8,926 nucleotides of DNA from an uncultured Chloroflexota bacterium (GCA_937958365.1 CALFEW010000535.1:1-8926); one strand, 5' to 3'. Numbered from the stretch's first letter, positions 1 to 6,971 are shown. Notes: generated by a model from the letters alone, not told the origin. Numbers and translations are program-made.

Positions 1-285
1 GCGACGGCGCTGGCTTATATGACGGCCGTACTTGCTGTCGCCGGTCTCGTTCGGGTGCTGCCGGAGAATCGTTTTTTTATTCCGGTCATCATGGCGGCGC
101 TTGGCAGCGCCATCTCCTTATTTGTTTACCTGCTTTTTGTGCGACTTCTAGGATTTTCAGCTTCGGTGGAAACGGCCGTAACCCTGGCGCCCATCATCCT
201 GTTAAACGCCGGGTTTATGCTGCCCGTTTACTGGCTCATCAACTCCATTGATCGCCGGGTTTACCCGCGGCGCGTCGAGTTGTAA
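1..285 (+). CDS. mreD: Rod shape-determining protein MreD, C-terminal part (5' end outside window)
   Basis: The open frame enters the window already in phase and ends at TAA 283-285, so 94 residues of a longer protein are visible. The Met codon at 19 is internal, because the frame continues upstream. The fragment is strongly hydrophobic, with membrane segments at about visible residues 7-20 (partial), 25-47 and 61-80, then a short basic tail rich in Arg, as expected for the cytoplasmic end of a polytopic protein. MreD is a small inner-membrane partner of MreB, MreC and PBP2/RodA in the elongation complex. The sequence itself is poorly conserved, so the name rests on hydrophobicity plus position directly before mrdA, the classical mreBCD-mrdA order. 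Another small membrane protein cannot be ruled out. Two ACGGCCGT octamers lie in it, both read as Thr-Ala-Val. Confidence 0.75.
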   Translation, partial: ATALAYMTAVLAVAGLVRVLPENRFFIPVIMAALGSAISLFVYLLFVRLLGFSASVETAVTLAPIILLNAGFMLPVYWLINSIDRRVYPRRVEL

Positions 286-288
286 TCA

Positions 289-293
289 CGAGG
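289..293 (+). promoter_or_regulatory. Ribosome binding site deciding the mrdA start
   Basis: CGAGG lies 8 bases before ATG 302 in the 16-base gap after the mreD stop. It favours 302 over the upstream in-frame ATG 248, which would add 18 residues overlapping mreD. Confidence 0.7.
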
Positions 294-301
294 TAATCAC
301 T

Positions 302-2800
302 ATGTCCCGCATGGGTTGGGAACGTGTCGAAGAACTAGAAGAACAAGAAAATGAAGATGTGGGGCTGCGCGGCCGTCTCTACTTCATGCGCGCCCTCATC
401 ATCATCATCCTGAGCTTATTGTTATATCGCGTCTACTGGCTGCAACAGAACCGCGGCCAGCAACTACAAACGCTGGCCACAGACAATCAGATCGCCCTCC
501 TGCGAACCGATGCCCCACGCGGCGTTATGTTTGACCGCAACGGCGAACCTCTGGCGATTAACCAGCCCAGTTATAACGTCACCATCACACCTGCTTTCCT
601 GCCCAGCGATTCGGCCGCACGGCAGGCCGTCTTTGAGCGCCTCTCATTACTCACCGGCGTGCCAGTCACCAACACCATGCAGCAAGAAGTCCTTATCGCG
701 TCCGCCAATCCCGAGTTGGTAAACACCTATACCCGACTGGCTACCATCTACGGCGCAGACGTACAAGACACGTTGGACGAAGCCGGTATCGTCGAACAGC
801 TTCCCAGCAGCATCGAGGCAATCTGGCGCGAAAACAGCTTCGCTCAGTACCTGCCGGCAACCATTGCCGCCAACGTGCCGGTTACGCTGGCCTACACCAT
901 CGAACAAGAAAGCATTTTCTTGCCTGGTGTACGTGTGATTCAGGACCCACTGCGTTATTACCCATCCGGTGAACTAACATCGCACATCATCGGCTTCATG
1001 GGGCCAATCCCCAACCAGGGCTGGATTGACCTGTTGGGCTACCAGCGAGATGACCGCGTCGGCTGGTCCGGGTTGGAATCTTCGATGGAGATTGAAATGG
1101 CCGGCCAAAAAGGCCAGCGGCAAATCGAGCAAGATTGGACCGGGCGTGAAGTGCGACAAATCGGCAGTTCCATTGAGCCGCAAGCCGGACTAAACCTCCA
1201 TCTCACCCTGGATTTAGACTTGCAGCGTGAGGCGGCCGAAATTTTGCGGCAGTACATGGAAGAAGATGCCCGCACCGTGCGCATTGACAACATCACCGGC
1301 CAACGCTCCTTTGCCGAAATACAACAAGGCGTCGTCGTGGCCATCAACCCCCAAACTGGGGAAGTCCTGGCGATGGTGAATTTCCCTACCTTTGATAACA
1401 ACCGCTTCGCCACTGAAGTGCCGGTGGAATACTACCTGGGTCTGGCCCGCAACGACTATACGCCGCTGGTGAATCATGCCATCAGCGGTACGTATCCGCC
1501 GGGTTCCACCTTCAAGCTGGTGCCGGCAGCCGGAGCCTTGCAAGAAGGCGTCGTATCGCCATCACGCTTGTTATTCGATCCGGGTCAAATCGAAATCGCC
1601 AACCGTTTCGCGCCTAATGACCCTGGCCGGGCACAGATTTTTGTGTGCTGGAACCGTGAAGGACATGGCCTGATGAATACTCTGTTGGCGCTGGCTAATT
1701 CGTGCGACGTCTATTTCTACAAGATTACCGGGGGGTTTGATCAGGATGGGGAGTACGTGGAAGGGTTAACCGTTGACCGCATTGCCAAATATGGGGCGCA
1801 GTTTGGCTTTGGCCGGGTTCAGGGCATTGAACTGCCGCTGGAAGCGCCTGGTAATTTACCGCCCTCACGCAACTGGAAAGCGCAAATCTATGGCGAACCC
1901 TGGTCTACCGGAGATGATTATAACCTGGGAATTGGGCAAGGTTTTCTAACGGCGACGCCATTGCAAGTGGTGCAGATGGCGGCCGTTATCGCCAATGGCG
2001 GCTTTTTGTATCGGCCGACCATCATCCACCATATGACGGATGAAGATGGCAACGTCGTGGTTGTAGATGACGACGGCCAGGTTGTTGCCCGTGCTTATCC
2101 AGGGGAAAATGGCGAGACGGTGCTGCTGGATGCAGCAGGCAATCCGCTGGACGACCCATCCATCAACATTAAGTTTGACGCTGAGGGTAATTACGTTTAC
2201 CAACCCGAAGTGATTGATTCGCTGGACGTGGATCGGGAGTATATTCAAGTTGTAGCCGACGGGATGCGCCGGGTGAATGCGGTGGATGAGGAAGGGCGAC
2301 CTATTGGCACAGGCACCAGTTATGTGACGTGGCTGGCCGACGTTGGTTTGATCACTGCCGGGAAGACGGGGACGTCGGAATATTGCGACAACATTGCCAT
2401 TAAACGCGGCTGGTGTCGTTTTGAAGAGCGGGCCATTCAGCCGACGCACGCTTTTTACGTGGGTTACGCGCCTTTTGATAACCCGGAAATTGCGGTGATG
2501 GCTTTCATTTTTAACGGTGGGGAAGGATCGCAGTGGGCGGCGCCGGTTGCTTGCCATGTCATGGCGGCCTTTTTTGATATGGGTCAGTATGCCGATGGCA
2601 TGACGGCGACTGAGTGGGAAGATTCGATGCGCCAGGAAAACCGTGTCTGCAATACGTTTATTCAGGAGCAGGCGAAATGGTTTGTGCCGATTGTGGAGCC
2701 GTTGGCGTTTGCGCCGGAGCCGGTTGACGAGGGTGATGAGACGGTGCTGCCGCAGTTGGTGAACACGCCGGAGGCTGTTTCTCCTACTGAAAATCCCTGA
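302..2800 (+). CDS. mrdA: Penicillin-binding protein 2 (class B transpeptidase of the elongasome)
   Basis: An 832-residue D,D-transpeptidase that cross-links peptidoglycan during side-wall elongation, anchored in the membrane with its catalytic part outside. Residues 1-27 are an acidic cytoplasmic tail and 28-46 a single membrane anchor. A class B dimerisation/pedestal domain follows, starting PRGVMFDRNGEPLA, with a YYPSGELTSHIIGF stretch typical of PBP2. The transpeptidase domain begins near GVVVAINPQTGEVLAMVN and carries all three active-site motifs: S402-T-F-K405, S467-C-D469 and K688-T-G-T691. The usual PBP2 is near 630 residues. The excess comes from an acidic insert at about 579-643, extra length in the pedestal around 150-200, and a Pro/Glu-rich C-terminal tail. 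ATG 302 is chosen because CGAGG at 289-293 is well spaced before it. An in-frame ATG at 248 lies inside mreD and has no such site. No rodA follows. Confidence 0.95.
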   Translation: MSRMGWERVEELEEQENEDVGLRGRLYFMRALIIIILSLLLYRVYWLQQNRGQQLQTLATDNQIALLRTDAPRGVMFDRNGEPLAINQPSYNVTITPAFLPSDSAARQAVFERLSLLTGVPVTNTMQQEVLIASANPELVNTYTRLATIYGADVQDTLDEAGIVEQLPSSIEAIWRENSFAQYLPATIAANVPVTLAYTIEQESIFLPGVRVIQDPLRYYPSGELTSHIIGFMGPIPNQGWIDLLGYQRDDRVGWSGLESSMEIEMAGQKGQRQIEQDWTGREVRQIGSSIEPQAGLNLHLTLDLDLQREAAEILRQYMEEDARTVRIDNITGQRSFAEIQQGVVVAINPQTGEVLAMVNFPTFDNNRFATEVPVEYYLGLARNDYTPLVNHAISGTYPPGSTFKLVPAAGALQEGVVSPSRLLFDPGQIEIANRFAPNDPGRAQIFVCWNREGHGLMNTLLALANSCDVYFYKITGGFDQDGEYVEGLTVDRIAKYGAQFGFGRVQGIELPLEAPGNLPPSRNWKAQIYGEPWSTGDDYNLGIGQGFLTATPLQVVQMAAVIANGGFLYRPTIIHHMTDEDGNVVVVDDDGQVVARAYPGENGETVLLDAAGNPLDDPSINIKFDAEGNYVYQPEVIDSLDVDREYIQVVADGMRRVNAVDEEGRPIGTGTSYVTWLADVGLITAGKTGTSEYCDNIAIKRGWCRFEERAIQPTHAFYVGYAPFDNPEIAVMAFIFNGGEGSQWAAPVACHVMAAFFDMGQYADGMTATEWEDSMRQENRVCNTFIQEQAKWFVPIVEPLAFAPEPVDEGDETVLPQLVNTPEAVSPTENP

Positions 2801-2838
2801 TATGGGAAATCGCTGGCGTACCGTTGCCTTTCTAAATG

Positions 2839-2847
2839 TGCTATCAT
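2839..2847 (+). promoter_or_regulatory. Extended -10 promoter element for a leaderless transcript
   Basis: TGCTATCAT fits an extended -10 (TGn followed by a TATAAT-like hexamer, TATCAT, at 2842-2847). Exactly six bases separate it from ATG 2854, so transcription would be expected to begin at or next to the A of the start codon. No Shine-Dalgarno sequence lies in the preceding 25 bases, which agrees with a leaderless mRNA. No good -35 is found at 16-18 bases upstream. The call is inferred from sequence only. Confidence 0.5.
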
Positions 2848-2853
2848 TGACGC

Positions 2854-3579
2854 ATGACAACCATAATCCTCGTCCGTCATGGTGAAAACGATTGGGTTAA
2901 AAAGCAAAGATTAGCCGGTTGGATTCCGGGTATACACTTGAACGAGAACGGCCGTCTCCAGGCTCAGCATGTCGCCGAACGATTGGCCGTTTTACCGATT
3001 CACGCCGTATACAGCAGCCCAGTCACTCGTTGTCTGGAAACGGCCGTTCCCATTGCCCACCGCCACAACCTGCCTGTCATCGAACTCCATGATGTCGGCG
3101 AAGTTCGCTACGGCCAATGGGAAGGCCAAAAAATCAAAAGACTCGCTAAAAAACCTGCCTGGGGCGCAGTACAACATTATCCCAGCCGCTTCCAATTTCC
3201 CGAAGGCGAGTCCCTGCGCGAAGTACAATTTCGCGCCATTCAGGCATTAGAATCGTTGTGTGGGCGCTACGAAAAAGAAACGCTCGTTGTCGTCTCGCAC
3301 GCCGACATTATCAAGCTGCTGCTGGCTCATTACCTGGGCGTCCACATAGATTTATTCCAGCGCATTGTTATTTCACCGGCTTCCGCCAGTGTGCTGGCTC
3401 TGGCCCCCAATGGGCTGGTGCGCGTCGTTCGTTTGAATGACGATGGTCCTTTGCAGCCGCCAGAAACGAAACCGGAAAAGGCAACGGCCGTTACCCACCG
3501 CCCCGCAGAGACTGGGCAAATTCGGTCCGTTGTTAGCGCCCAAAACATTCCTGACAATGACGCAGTAAAAGAGGCATAA
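2854..3579 (+). CDS. Histidine phosphatase / probable phosphomutase, MSMEG_4193-like (trio member 1)
   Basis: A 241-residue cytoplasmic protein of the phosphoglycerate mutase-like histidine phosphatase superfamily. The phospho-acceptor motif is R8-H9-G10-E11 at the very N-terminus. R59 (in SSPVTRCLETA), E83 (in EVRYGQWEG, the expected acid/base) and H149 (in VVSHADI) complete the phosphate pocket. The stretch LAGWIPGIHLNENGR after the RHG motif resembles the MSMEG_4193 subgroup (TIGR03848 as I recall it), which sits beside DUF3090 and SCO1664-family genes in Actinobacteria; both follow here. Residues about 195-241 are a low-complexity, Pro/Glu/Thr-rich tail beyond the catalytic domain, probably disordered. 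The start is fixed by the RHG motif eight residues in and by the promoter element placed for a leaderless message. The substrate is unknown; phosphomutase versus phosphatase activity cannot be told from sequence. Confidence 0.9.
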   Translation: MTTIILVRHGENDWVKKQRLAGWIPGIHLNENGRLQAQHVAERLAVLPIHAVYSSPVTRCLETAVPIAHRHNLPVIELHDVGEVRYGQWEGQKIKRLAKKPAWGAVQHYPSRFQFPEGESLREVQFRAIQALESLCGRYEKETLVVVSHADIIKLLLAHYLGVHIDLFQRIVISPASASVLALAPNGLVRVVRLNDDGPLQPPETKPEKATAVTHRPAETGQIRSVVSAQNIPDNDAVKEA

Positions 3580-3581
3580 GC

Positions 3582-4115
3582 ATGGCCCACCATATCGAAC
3601 TCAACCCGGTCCATCACCTCACCATTGGGGCGATGGGCGAACCAGGTCAACGCACCTTTTATCTTCAAGGCGGACAGGGAACACAAGGTGGACCGGGGAC
3701 ACAAGTTATTACCCTGGTCATCGAAAAAGAGCAGGCGGCTATGCTGGCCAGCAGCTTTGAATCCCTCTTGGACGAATTGAACCAAAAGCACCCCCTGGAA
3801 ACACGCGAATCACAAGAGCCGATCTGGACCGATTTACGTCTGCGCCAACCGGTGGAATCCCTGTTCCGCGTCGGCCACATGGGCCTGGGTTACAACGAAG
3901 ACAGCGATCAGATCGTTTTGGTGGCTTACGAATTGGTTGAAGAGGAGGAAGAACCCAACGTGGTAAGTTTTTGGGCTTCCCGCAGCCAGATTAGATCGCT
4001 CATCCGGCATACAATGGAAGTGGTGAAAGCCGGACGACCTATTTGCGGAAATTGCGGCCGACCCATTGACGCCGACGGCCATTTTTGCCCGAATCGGAAC
4101 GGGCATATTCATTAA
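3582..4115 (+). CDS. DUF3090 family protein with C-terminal Cys/His motif (trio member 2)
   Basis: A 177-residue soluble protein of unknown function. The N-terminal half has the family look: an IELNPVHHLTIGAMGEPGQR opening, a FYLQGG strand, a TLVIEKEQ strand, then a helix ending SLLDELNQ. The middle contains FRVGHMGLGYNEDSDQIVLVAYEL followed by an acidic EEEEE run and an SFWASRSQIRSLIRH helix. The C-terminus ends in a compact probable zinc motif with C155, C158 and C169 plus His at 167, 175 and 177, matching the CxxCGRP...G-H-x-CP ending typical of DUF3090 (TIGR03847 as I recall). It starts 2 bases after the phosphatase stop with AGAGG at 3570-3574 seven bases upstream, and ends 2 bases before the kinase-like gene, so the three are surely co-transcribed. 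No catalytic motif is visible; a scaffold or regulator linking the two enzymes is only a guess. Confidence 0.9.
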   Translation: MAHHIELNPVHHLTIGAMGEPGQRTFYLQGGQGTQGGPGTQVITLVIEKEQAAMLASSFESLLDELNQKHPLETRESQEPIWTDLRLRQPVESLFRVGHMGLGYNEDSDQIVLVAYELVEEEEEPNVVSFWASRSQIRSLIRHTMEVVKAGRPICGNCGRPIDADGHFCPNRNGHIH

Positions 4116-4117
4116 CA

Positions 4118-4882
4118 ATGGACGGCTTAGCTCCGGCCGACGTTTTGCACATGTTGCAAACAGGCACACTGGAGATTGAAGGACTTCTGCCCTGGAGTTC
4201 TAATTACACTTTTCTGGTGCAGGTTTGCGGCAAATTAGACAATGGGGAAACGAAGCAATTTGAAGCGGTGTATAAACCACGGCGTGGGGAACGGCCGTTG
4301 TGGGATTTTGCTCAGGGAACGCTTTGCTCGCGGGAACGGGCTGCTTTTCTAACCAGCAGCGCCCTGGGTTGGCACCTGACACCGCCAACTACCTTGCGCG
4401 AAGGGCCGCACGGCCTGGGGTCCGTCCAATTATTTATCCCCCACGACCCGGAAAGCCATTACCTGACCTTTGAAGGCAATCCGGCTTATCGCACCCAGTT
4501 GCAACAAATTGTGCTCTTTGACATTCTCATCAACAACGCCGATCGTAAAAGCGGCCATGTTTTGCTGCAAGAGGCGGGATTTCCAGACGGCCGTAATCGC
4601 TTGTGGACCATTGACCACGGCATCTGTTTTCACACAGACGCCAAACTGCGCACCGTCATTTGGGAATTTGCCGGCGAGCCTATCCCCGCCGATCTGCTGC
4701 AAGCGCTGACGCTTTTTCAAGAGAATCTGGGCGTCAACGAAGGCGGGCTGCGATCGGAATTAGCCCGCCTGTTGAGTTCCGCCGAAATAGCGGCTTTACA
4801 AAGGCGCGTACAACGTCTTATCCGGGAAGGCAAGTTTAACCATCCAGGTCCCGGACGCCATTATCCCTGGCCGCCAATATAG
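4118..4882 (+). CDS. SCO1664-family protein, phosphatidylinositol-kinase-like fold (trio member 3)
   Basis: A 254-residue protein matching the SCO1664 family (TIGR03843 as I recall), which has distant similarity to PI3/PI4 kinases. Visible features: LPWSSNYTFLV at 24-34 forming the first strands, K53 in AVYKPRRGERPLWDF as the candidate ATP-binding lysine, a catalytic-loop-like NNADRKSGH at 139-147 with D142, and a DFG-like D166-H-G in TIDHGICF. A phosphotransferase role on an unknown small molecule or protein is inferred, not shown. ATG 4118 is preferred: it falls 2 bases after the DUF3090 stop, allowing translational coupling, and all conserved sequence lies downstream. A longer reading from TTG 4085 would overlap DUF3090 by 31 bases and add an unconserved-looking leader. 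Neither start has a good ribosome site. The C-terminal third is helical, ending in a basic and Pro-rich tail. Confidence 0.88.
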   Translation: MDGLAPADVLHMLQTGTLEIEGLLPWSSNYTFLVQVCGKLDNGETKQFEAVYKPRRGERPLWDFAQGTLCSRERAAFLTSSALGWHLTPPTTLREGPHGLGSVQLFIPHDPESHYLTFEGNPAYRTQLQQIVLFDILINNADRKSGHVLLQEAGFPDGRNRLWTIDHGICFHTDAKLRTVIWEFAGEPIPADLLQALTLFQENLGVNEGGLRSELARLLSSAEIAALQRRVQRLIREGKFNHPGPGRHYPWPPI

Positions 4883-4919
4883 CTCACGGCCGTAAACTGT
4901 ATCGAAACATAAAACACCC

Positions 4920-6134
4920 ATGACTTTTAAATTGCTCATCGTAGACGACCATCCAGAAACGCGAAGCATCATTGGGCGAGTACTGGAGCAGCAGGGCTAT
5001 CAGGTCATTGCGGCTGCCAACGGCATGGAAGCGCTTAAGCTGGCCGAAGAAGAGAAACCCGACCTGGTCGTGCTGGATTTTATGATGCCGGTGATGGACG
5101 GCCGGGAAACGTGCCAGCGCCTGCGCCAACGGCCGGAGATGGCGAAAGTACCCATCATCATGTTTACGGCCGTAGACGACCCCCAACAAAAGCTCTCGGT
5201 TTTCGACGCCGGCGCCGACGATTACCTGAACAAACCAACCGAACCGGCTGAACTGGTTGATCGGGTCAAAACCCTGCTGGAATCAGCCTATGGACCGCTG
5301 CCGGAAACAAACCCCCAGGACAAAACACGCGCCCATGCCGCCGCGGATGCCCCCGGTTTTCTAGAATTGCCGGACGGCGGCGCGCCGGATGGCGAAACAG
5401 CGGAGCATCAAGTTATTGTCGTGCTGGGCGCACGCGGCGGGACCGGAACAACCACCCTGGCGATTAATCTGGCGGCCGTTTATGCCGGCATGAATCTGAC
5501 GACGACGCTGGTAGACCTGGATATGGTGCAGGGCCACGTGGGGTTATATCTCAACCAGAAAAACGCCGGTGGCCTGAACGCCCTGGCCACCCTGCCAGAA
5601 GATGAAATCGCCGAGCAGTTGCCGGCGTTCCTGGTGTCTTACAGCCCCAACCTGCGCCTGTTGTTAAGCCAGATTAACCAAAACCGTCGTTTCCCCCGCC
5701 TCTCGGGTTCACAAACGGCCGTACTCATCACCGCCCTCATGCAAACCAATCAGATTGTCGTGGCCGACCTGGGCCAGGAGTTGAATGAGATGACGCGGCC
5801 CGTTCTGGAACAGGCCGACCATGTGATCGTTTGTTTACGCCCTGAGCGCGTTGCCCTATCGGCTGCCCGCCAACTTCTCAACTCCCTCAAAGACATCCTT
5901 TTCCCGCACGTGGAATTAAGCGCCGTCATGTGTGATTTTGGGCAAGAAGGGGCGCAGTTACCGCGCACGGCCGTCGAAGGTTTCCTGGGACACCCGCTGC
6001 TGACCATTCTGTCCATTCCGCCGGCCGAAATGACCCGCGCCGTGAACAAAGGCCAGCCTCTCGTTTACCTGAGCGCCCAAACCCAATCAGGCGCCCTCCT
6101 GCGCCAACTGGCGCAACAATTTGTCAGACCATAA
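4920..6134 (+). CDS. Receiver domain fused to CpaE/TadZ-like ParA-MinD family ATPase
   Basis: A 404-residue cytoplasmic fusion. Residues 1-122 are a complete response-regulator receiver: acidic pair D9-D10, phospho-acceptor D53 in VVLDFMMPVMDG, T83 and K105 in LNKP. Residues 123-162 are an Ala/Pro/Asp-rich linker. From 164 a SIMIBI-class ATPase follows: P-loop R172-G-G-T-G-T-T-T179, then VDLDMVQG with D199 and D201 and a Walker-B-like QIVVADLG. This is the CpaE/TadZ layout, whose members place type IV/Tad pilus or other machinery at the cell pole. In many CpaE proteins the N-terminal receiver-like domain has lost its aspartate; here it is intact, so phosphorylation could control localisation. 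No tad/cpa genes are in the window. The gene starts 37 bases after the kinase-like gene with no clear ribosome site, possibly leaderless. It may pair with the histidine kinase two genes on. Confidence 0.88.
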   Translation: MTFKLLIVDDHPETRSIIGRVLEQQGYQVIAAANGMEALKLAEEEKPDLVVLDFMMPVMDGRETCQRLRQRPEMAKVPIIMFTAVDDPQQKLSVFDAGADDYLNKPTEPAELVDRVKTLLESAYGPLPETNPQDKTRAHAAADAPGFLELPDGGAPDGETAEHQVIVVLGARGGTGTTTLAINLAAVYAGMNLTTTLVDLDMVQGHVGLYLNQKNAGGLNALATLPEDEIAEQLPAFLVSYSPNLRLLLSQINQNRRFPRLSGSQTAVLITALMQTNQIVVADLGQELNEMTRPVLEQADHVIVCLRPERVALSAARQLLNSLKDILFPHVELSAVMCDFGQEGAQLPRTAVEGFLGHPLLTILSIPPAEMTRAVNKGQPLVYLSAQTQSGALLRQLAQQFVRP

Positions 6135-6191
6135 CTTACCTTAGCCAAACCCACCCGCGCATACAGGGCCGGCAGCAAGAGAGAGAGTATC

Positions 6192-6971
6192 GTGGACGAC
6201 CTTGACACAAAAATCAACCAGGCGCTCAACATTCTGAAAGGGGCCAGGCACGTTGTTGCTCTAACCGGGGCCGGCATCAGCACCCACTCCGGCATCCCAG
6301 ATTTTCGCAGCCCGGTATCTGGCCTGTGGGATCGGTTCGACCCCATGAAAGTCGCTTCGATTGCGGCCTTCAAACAAAACCCGCAAGATTTTTATGCGTG
6401 GATACGGCCGTTAGCCCAAAAAATCATGACCGCCCGGCCCAACCCCGCCCACCTGGCTCTGGCCAAAATGGAACAATTTGGCCCGCTGCAAGCTGTCATC
6501 ACCCAAAATATTGACGTGCTGCACACCAAGGCCGGCTCCAAAACCATCTACGAAGTCCACGGCCATTTGCGCGAAGCCACCTGTATGCACTGCCTGCAAA
6601 CCTACCAGACCGCCATGGTCCTCTCCGATTACCTGGCCGACGGGCAAATCCCTTACTGCCCTGGCTGCGGCGGCATCCTGAAACCCAACATCATCTTATT
6701 CGGCGAGATTTTGCCGGTCACGGTGATGAACCGGGCCAAACGCCACGTGCGCGATTGTGACGTGATGATCGTCGCCGGATCGTCGTTGGAGGTGGCCCCG
6801 GCCGGCGATCTGCCTATGCTGGCAAAATATGGCGGCGCGAAACTGATCATCGTCAACCTGGGCGAAACGCACCTGGACGATATGGCCGACGTGCTGCTGC
6901 ACGCCGACGTGGTAGACGTTTTGCCCCGGCTGGCCGCCTGCTGCGCGTCAACCAACTCCCCGGCAGTTTAG
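6192..6971 (+). CDS. cobB: NAD-dependent protein deacylase, Sir2 family
   Basis: A 259-residue sirtuin that removes acyl groups from lysines with NAD as co-substrate, releasing nicotinamide and O-acyl-ADP-ribose. The NAD-binding Rossmann motif GAGIS at 26-30 is followed by GIPDFR at 34-39. TQNID at 104-108 and the catalytic H123 in EVHG are present. The structural zinc site is intact: C131-x2-C134 and C156-x2-C159. GSSLEV and IIVNLG complete the nucleotide site. The Ala-x-Tyr / Arg-x-x-Tyr pattern of desuccinylating class III enzymes is not obvious after the GIPDFR loop, so a general deacetylase of the class U/II type is more likely. The start is GTG 6192 behind a purine run AGAGAGAG at 6180-6187; the next in-frame ATG is too deep in the NAD domain. 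It lies 57 bases after the ATPase gene and 40 before the kinase gene. The cobB name is by family only. Confidence 0.92.
   Translation: MDDLDTKINQALNILKGARHVVALTGAGISTHSGIPDFRSPVSGLWDRFDPMKVASIAAFKQNPQDFYAWIRPLAQKIMTARPNPAHLALAKMEQFGPLQAVITQNIDVLHTKAGSKTIYEVHGHLREATCMHCLQTYQTAMVLSDYLADGQIPYCPGCGGILKPNIILFGEILPVTVMNRAKRHVRDCDVMIVAGSSLEVAPAGDLPMLAKYGGAKLIIVNLGETHLDDMADVLLHADVVDVLPRLAACCASTNSPAV

Noticed and set aside
248..301. N-terminal extension of mrdA from ATG 248
   Set aside because: It would overlap mreD by 38 bases, lacks a ribosome site and adds a stretch unlike PBP2 tails. ATG 302 has CGAGG well placed.
2794..2807. Small hairpin TCCC/GGGA after mrdA as a terminator
   Set aside because: Only four base pairs and no T-run follow, so termination is not supported.
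2824..2829. TTGCCT as a -35 box for the trio promoter
   Set aside because: Only 12 bases separate it from TATCAT, too short for sigma-70-type recognition; the extended -10 reading fits better.
1946..2860. 304-codon open frame on the minus strand
   Set aside because: It is antisense to mrdA, with Arg/His-rich low-complexity translation and no family motif; it arises from the codon bias of mrdA.
4085..4117. TTG start giving an 11-residue longer kinase-like protein
   Set aside because: It overlaps the Cys/His end of DUF3090 and has no ribosome site; conserved sequence begins after ATG 4118.
4883..4919. Promoter before the receiver-ATPase gene (TAAAAC near 4910)
   Set aside because: The hexamer match is weak, its spacing to ATG is short and no -35 is visible; the gene may simply be read through from the trio.
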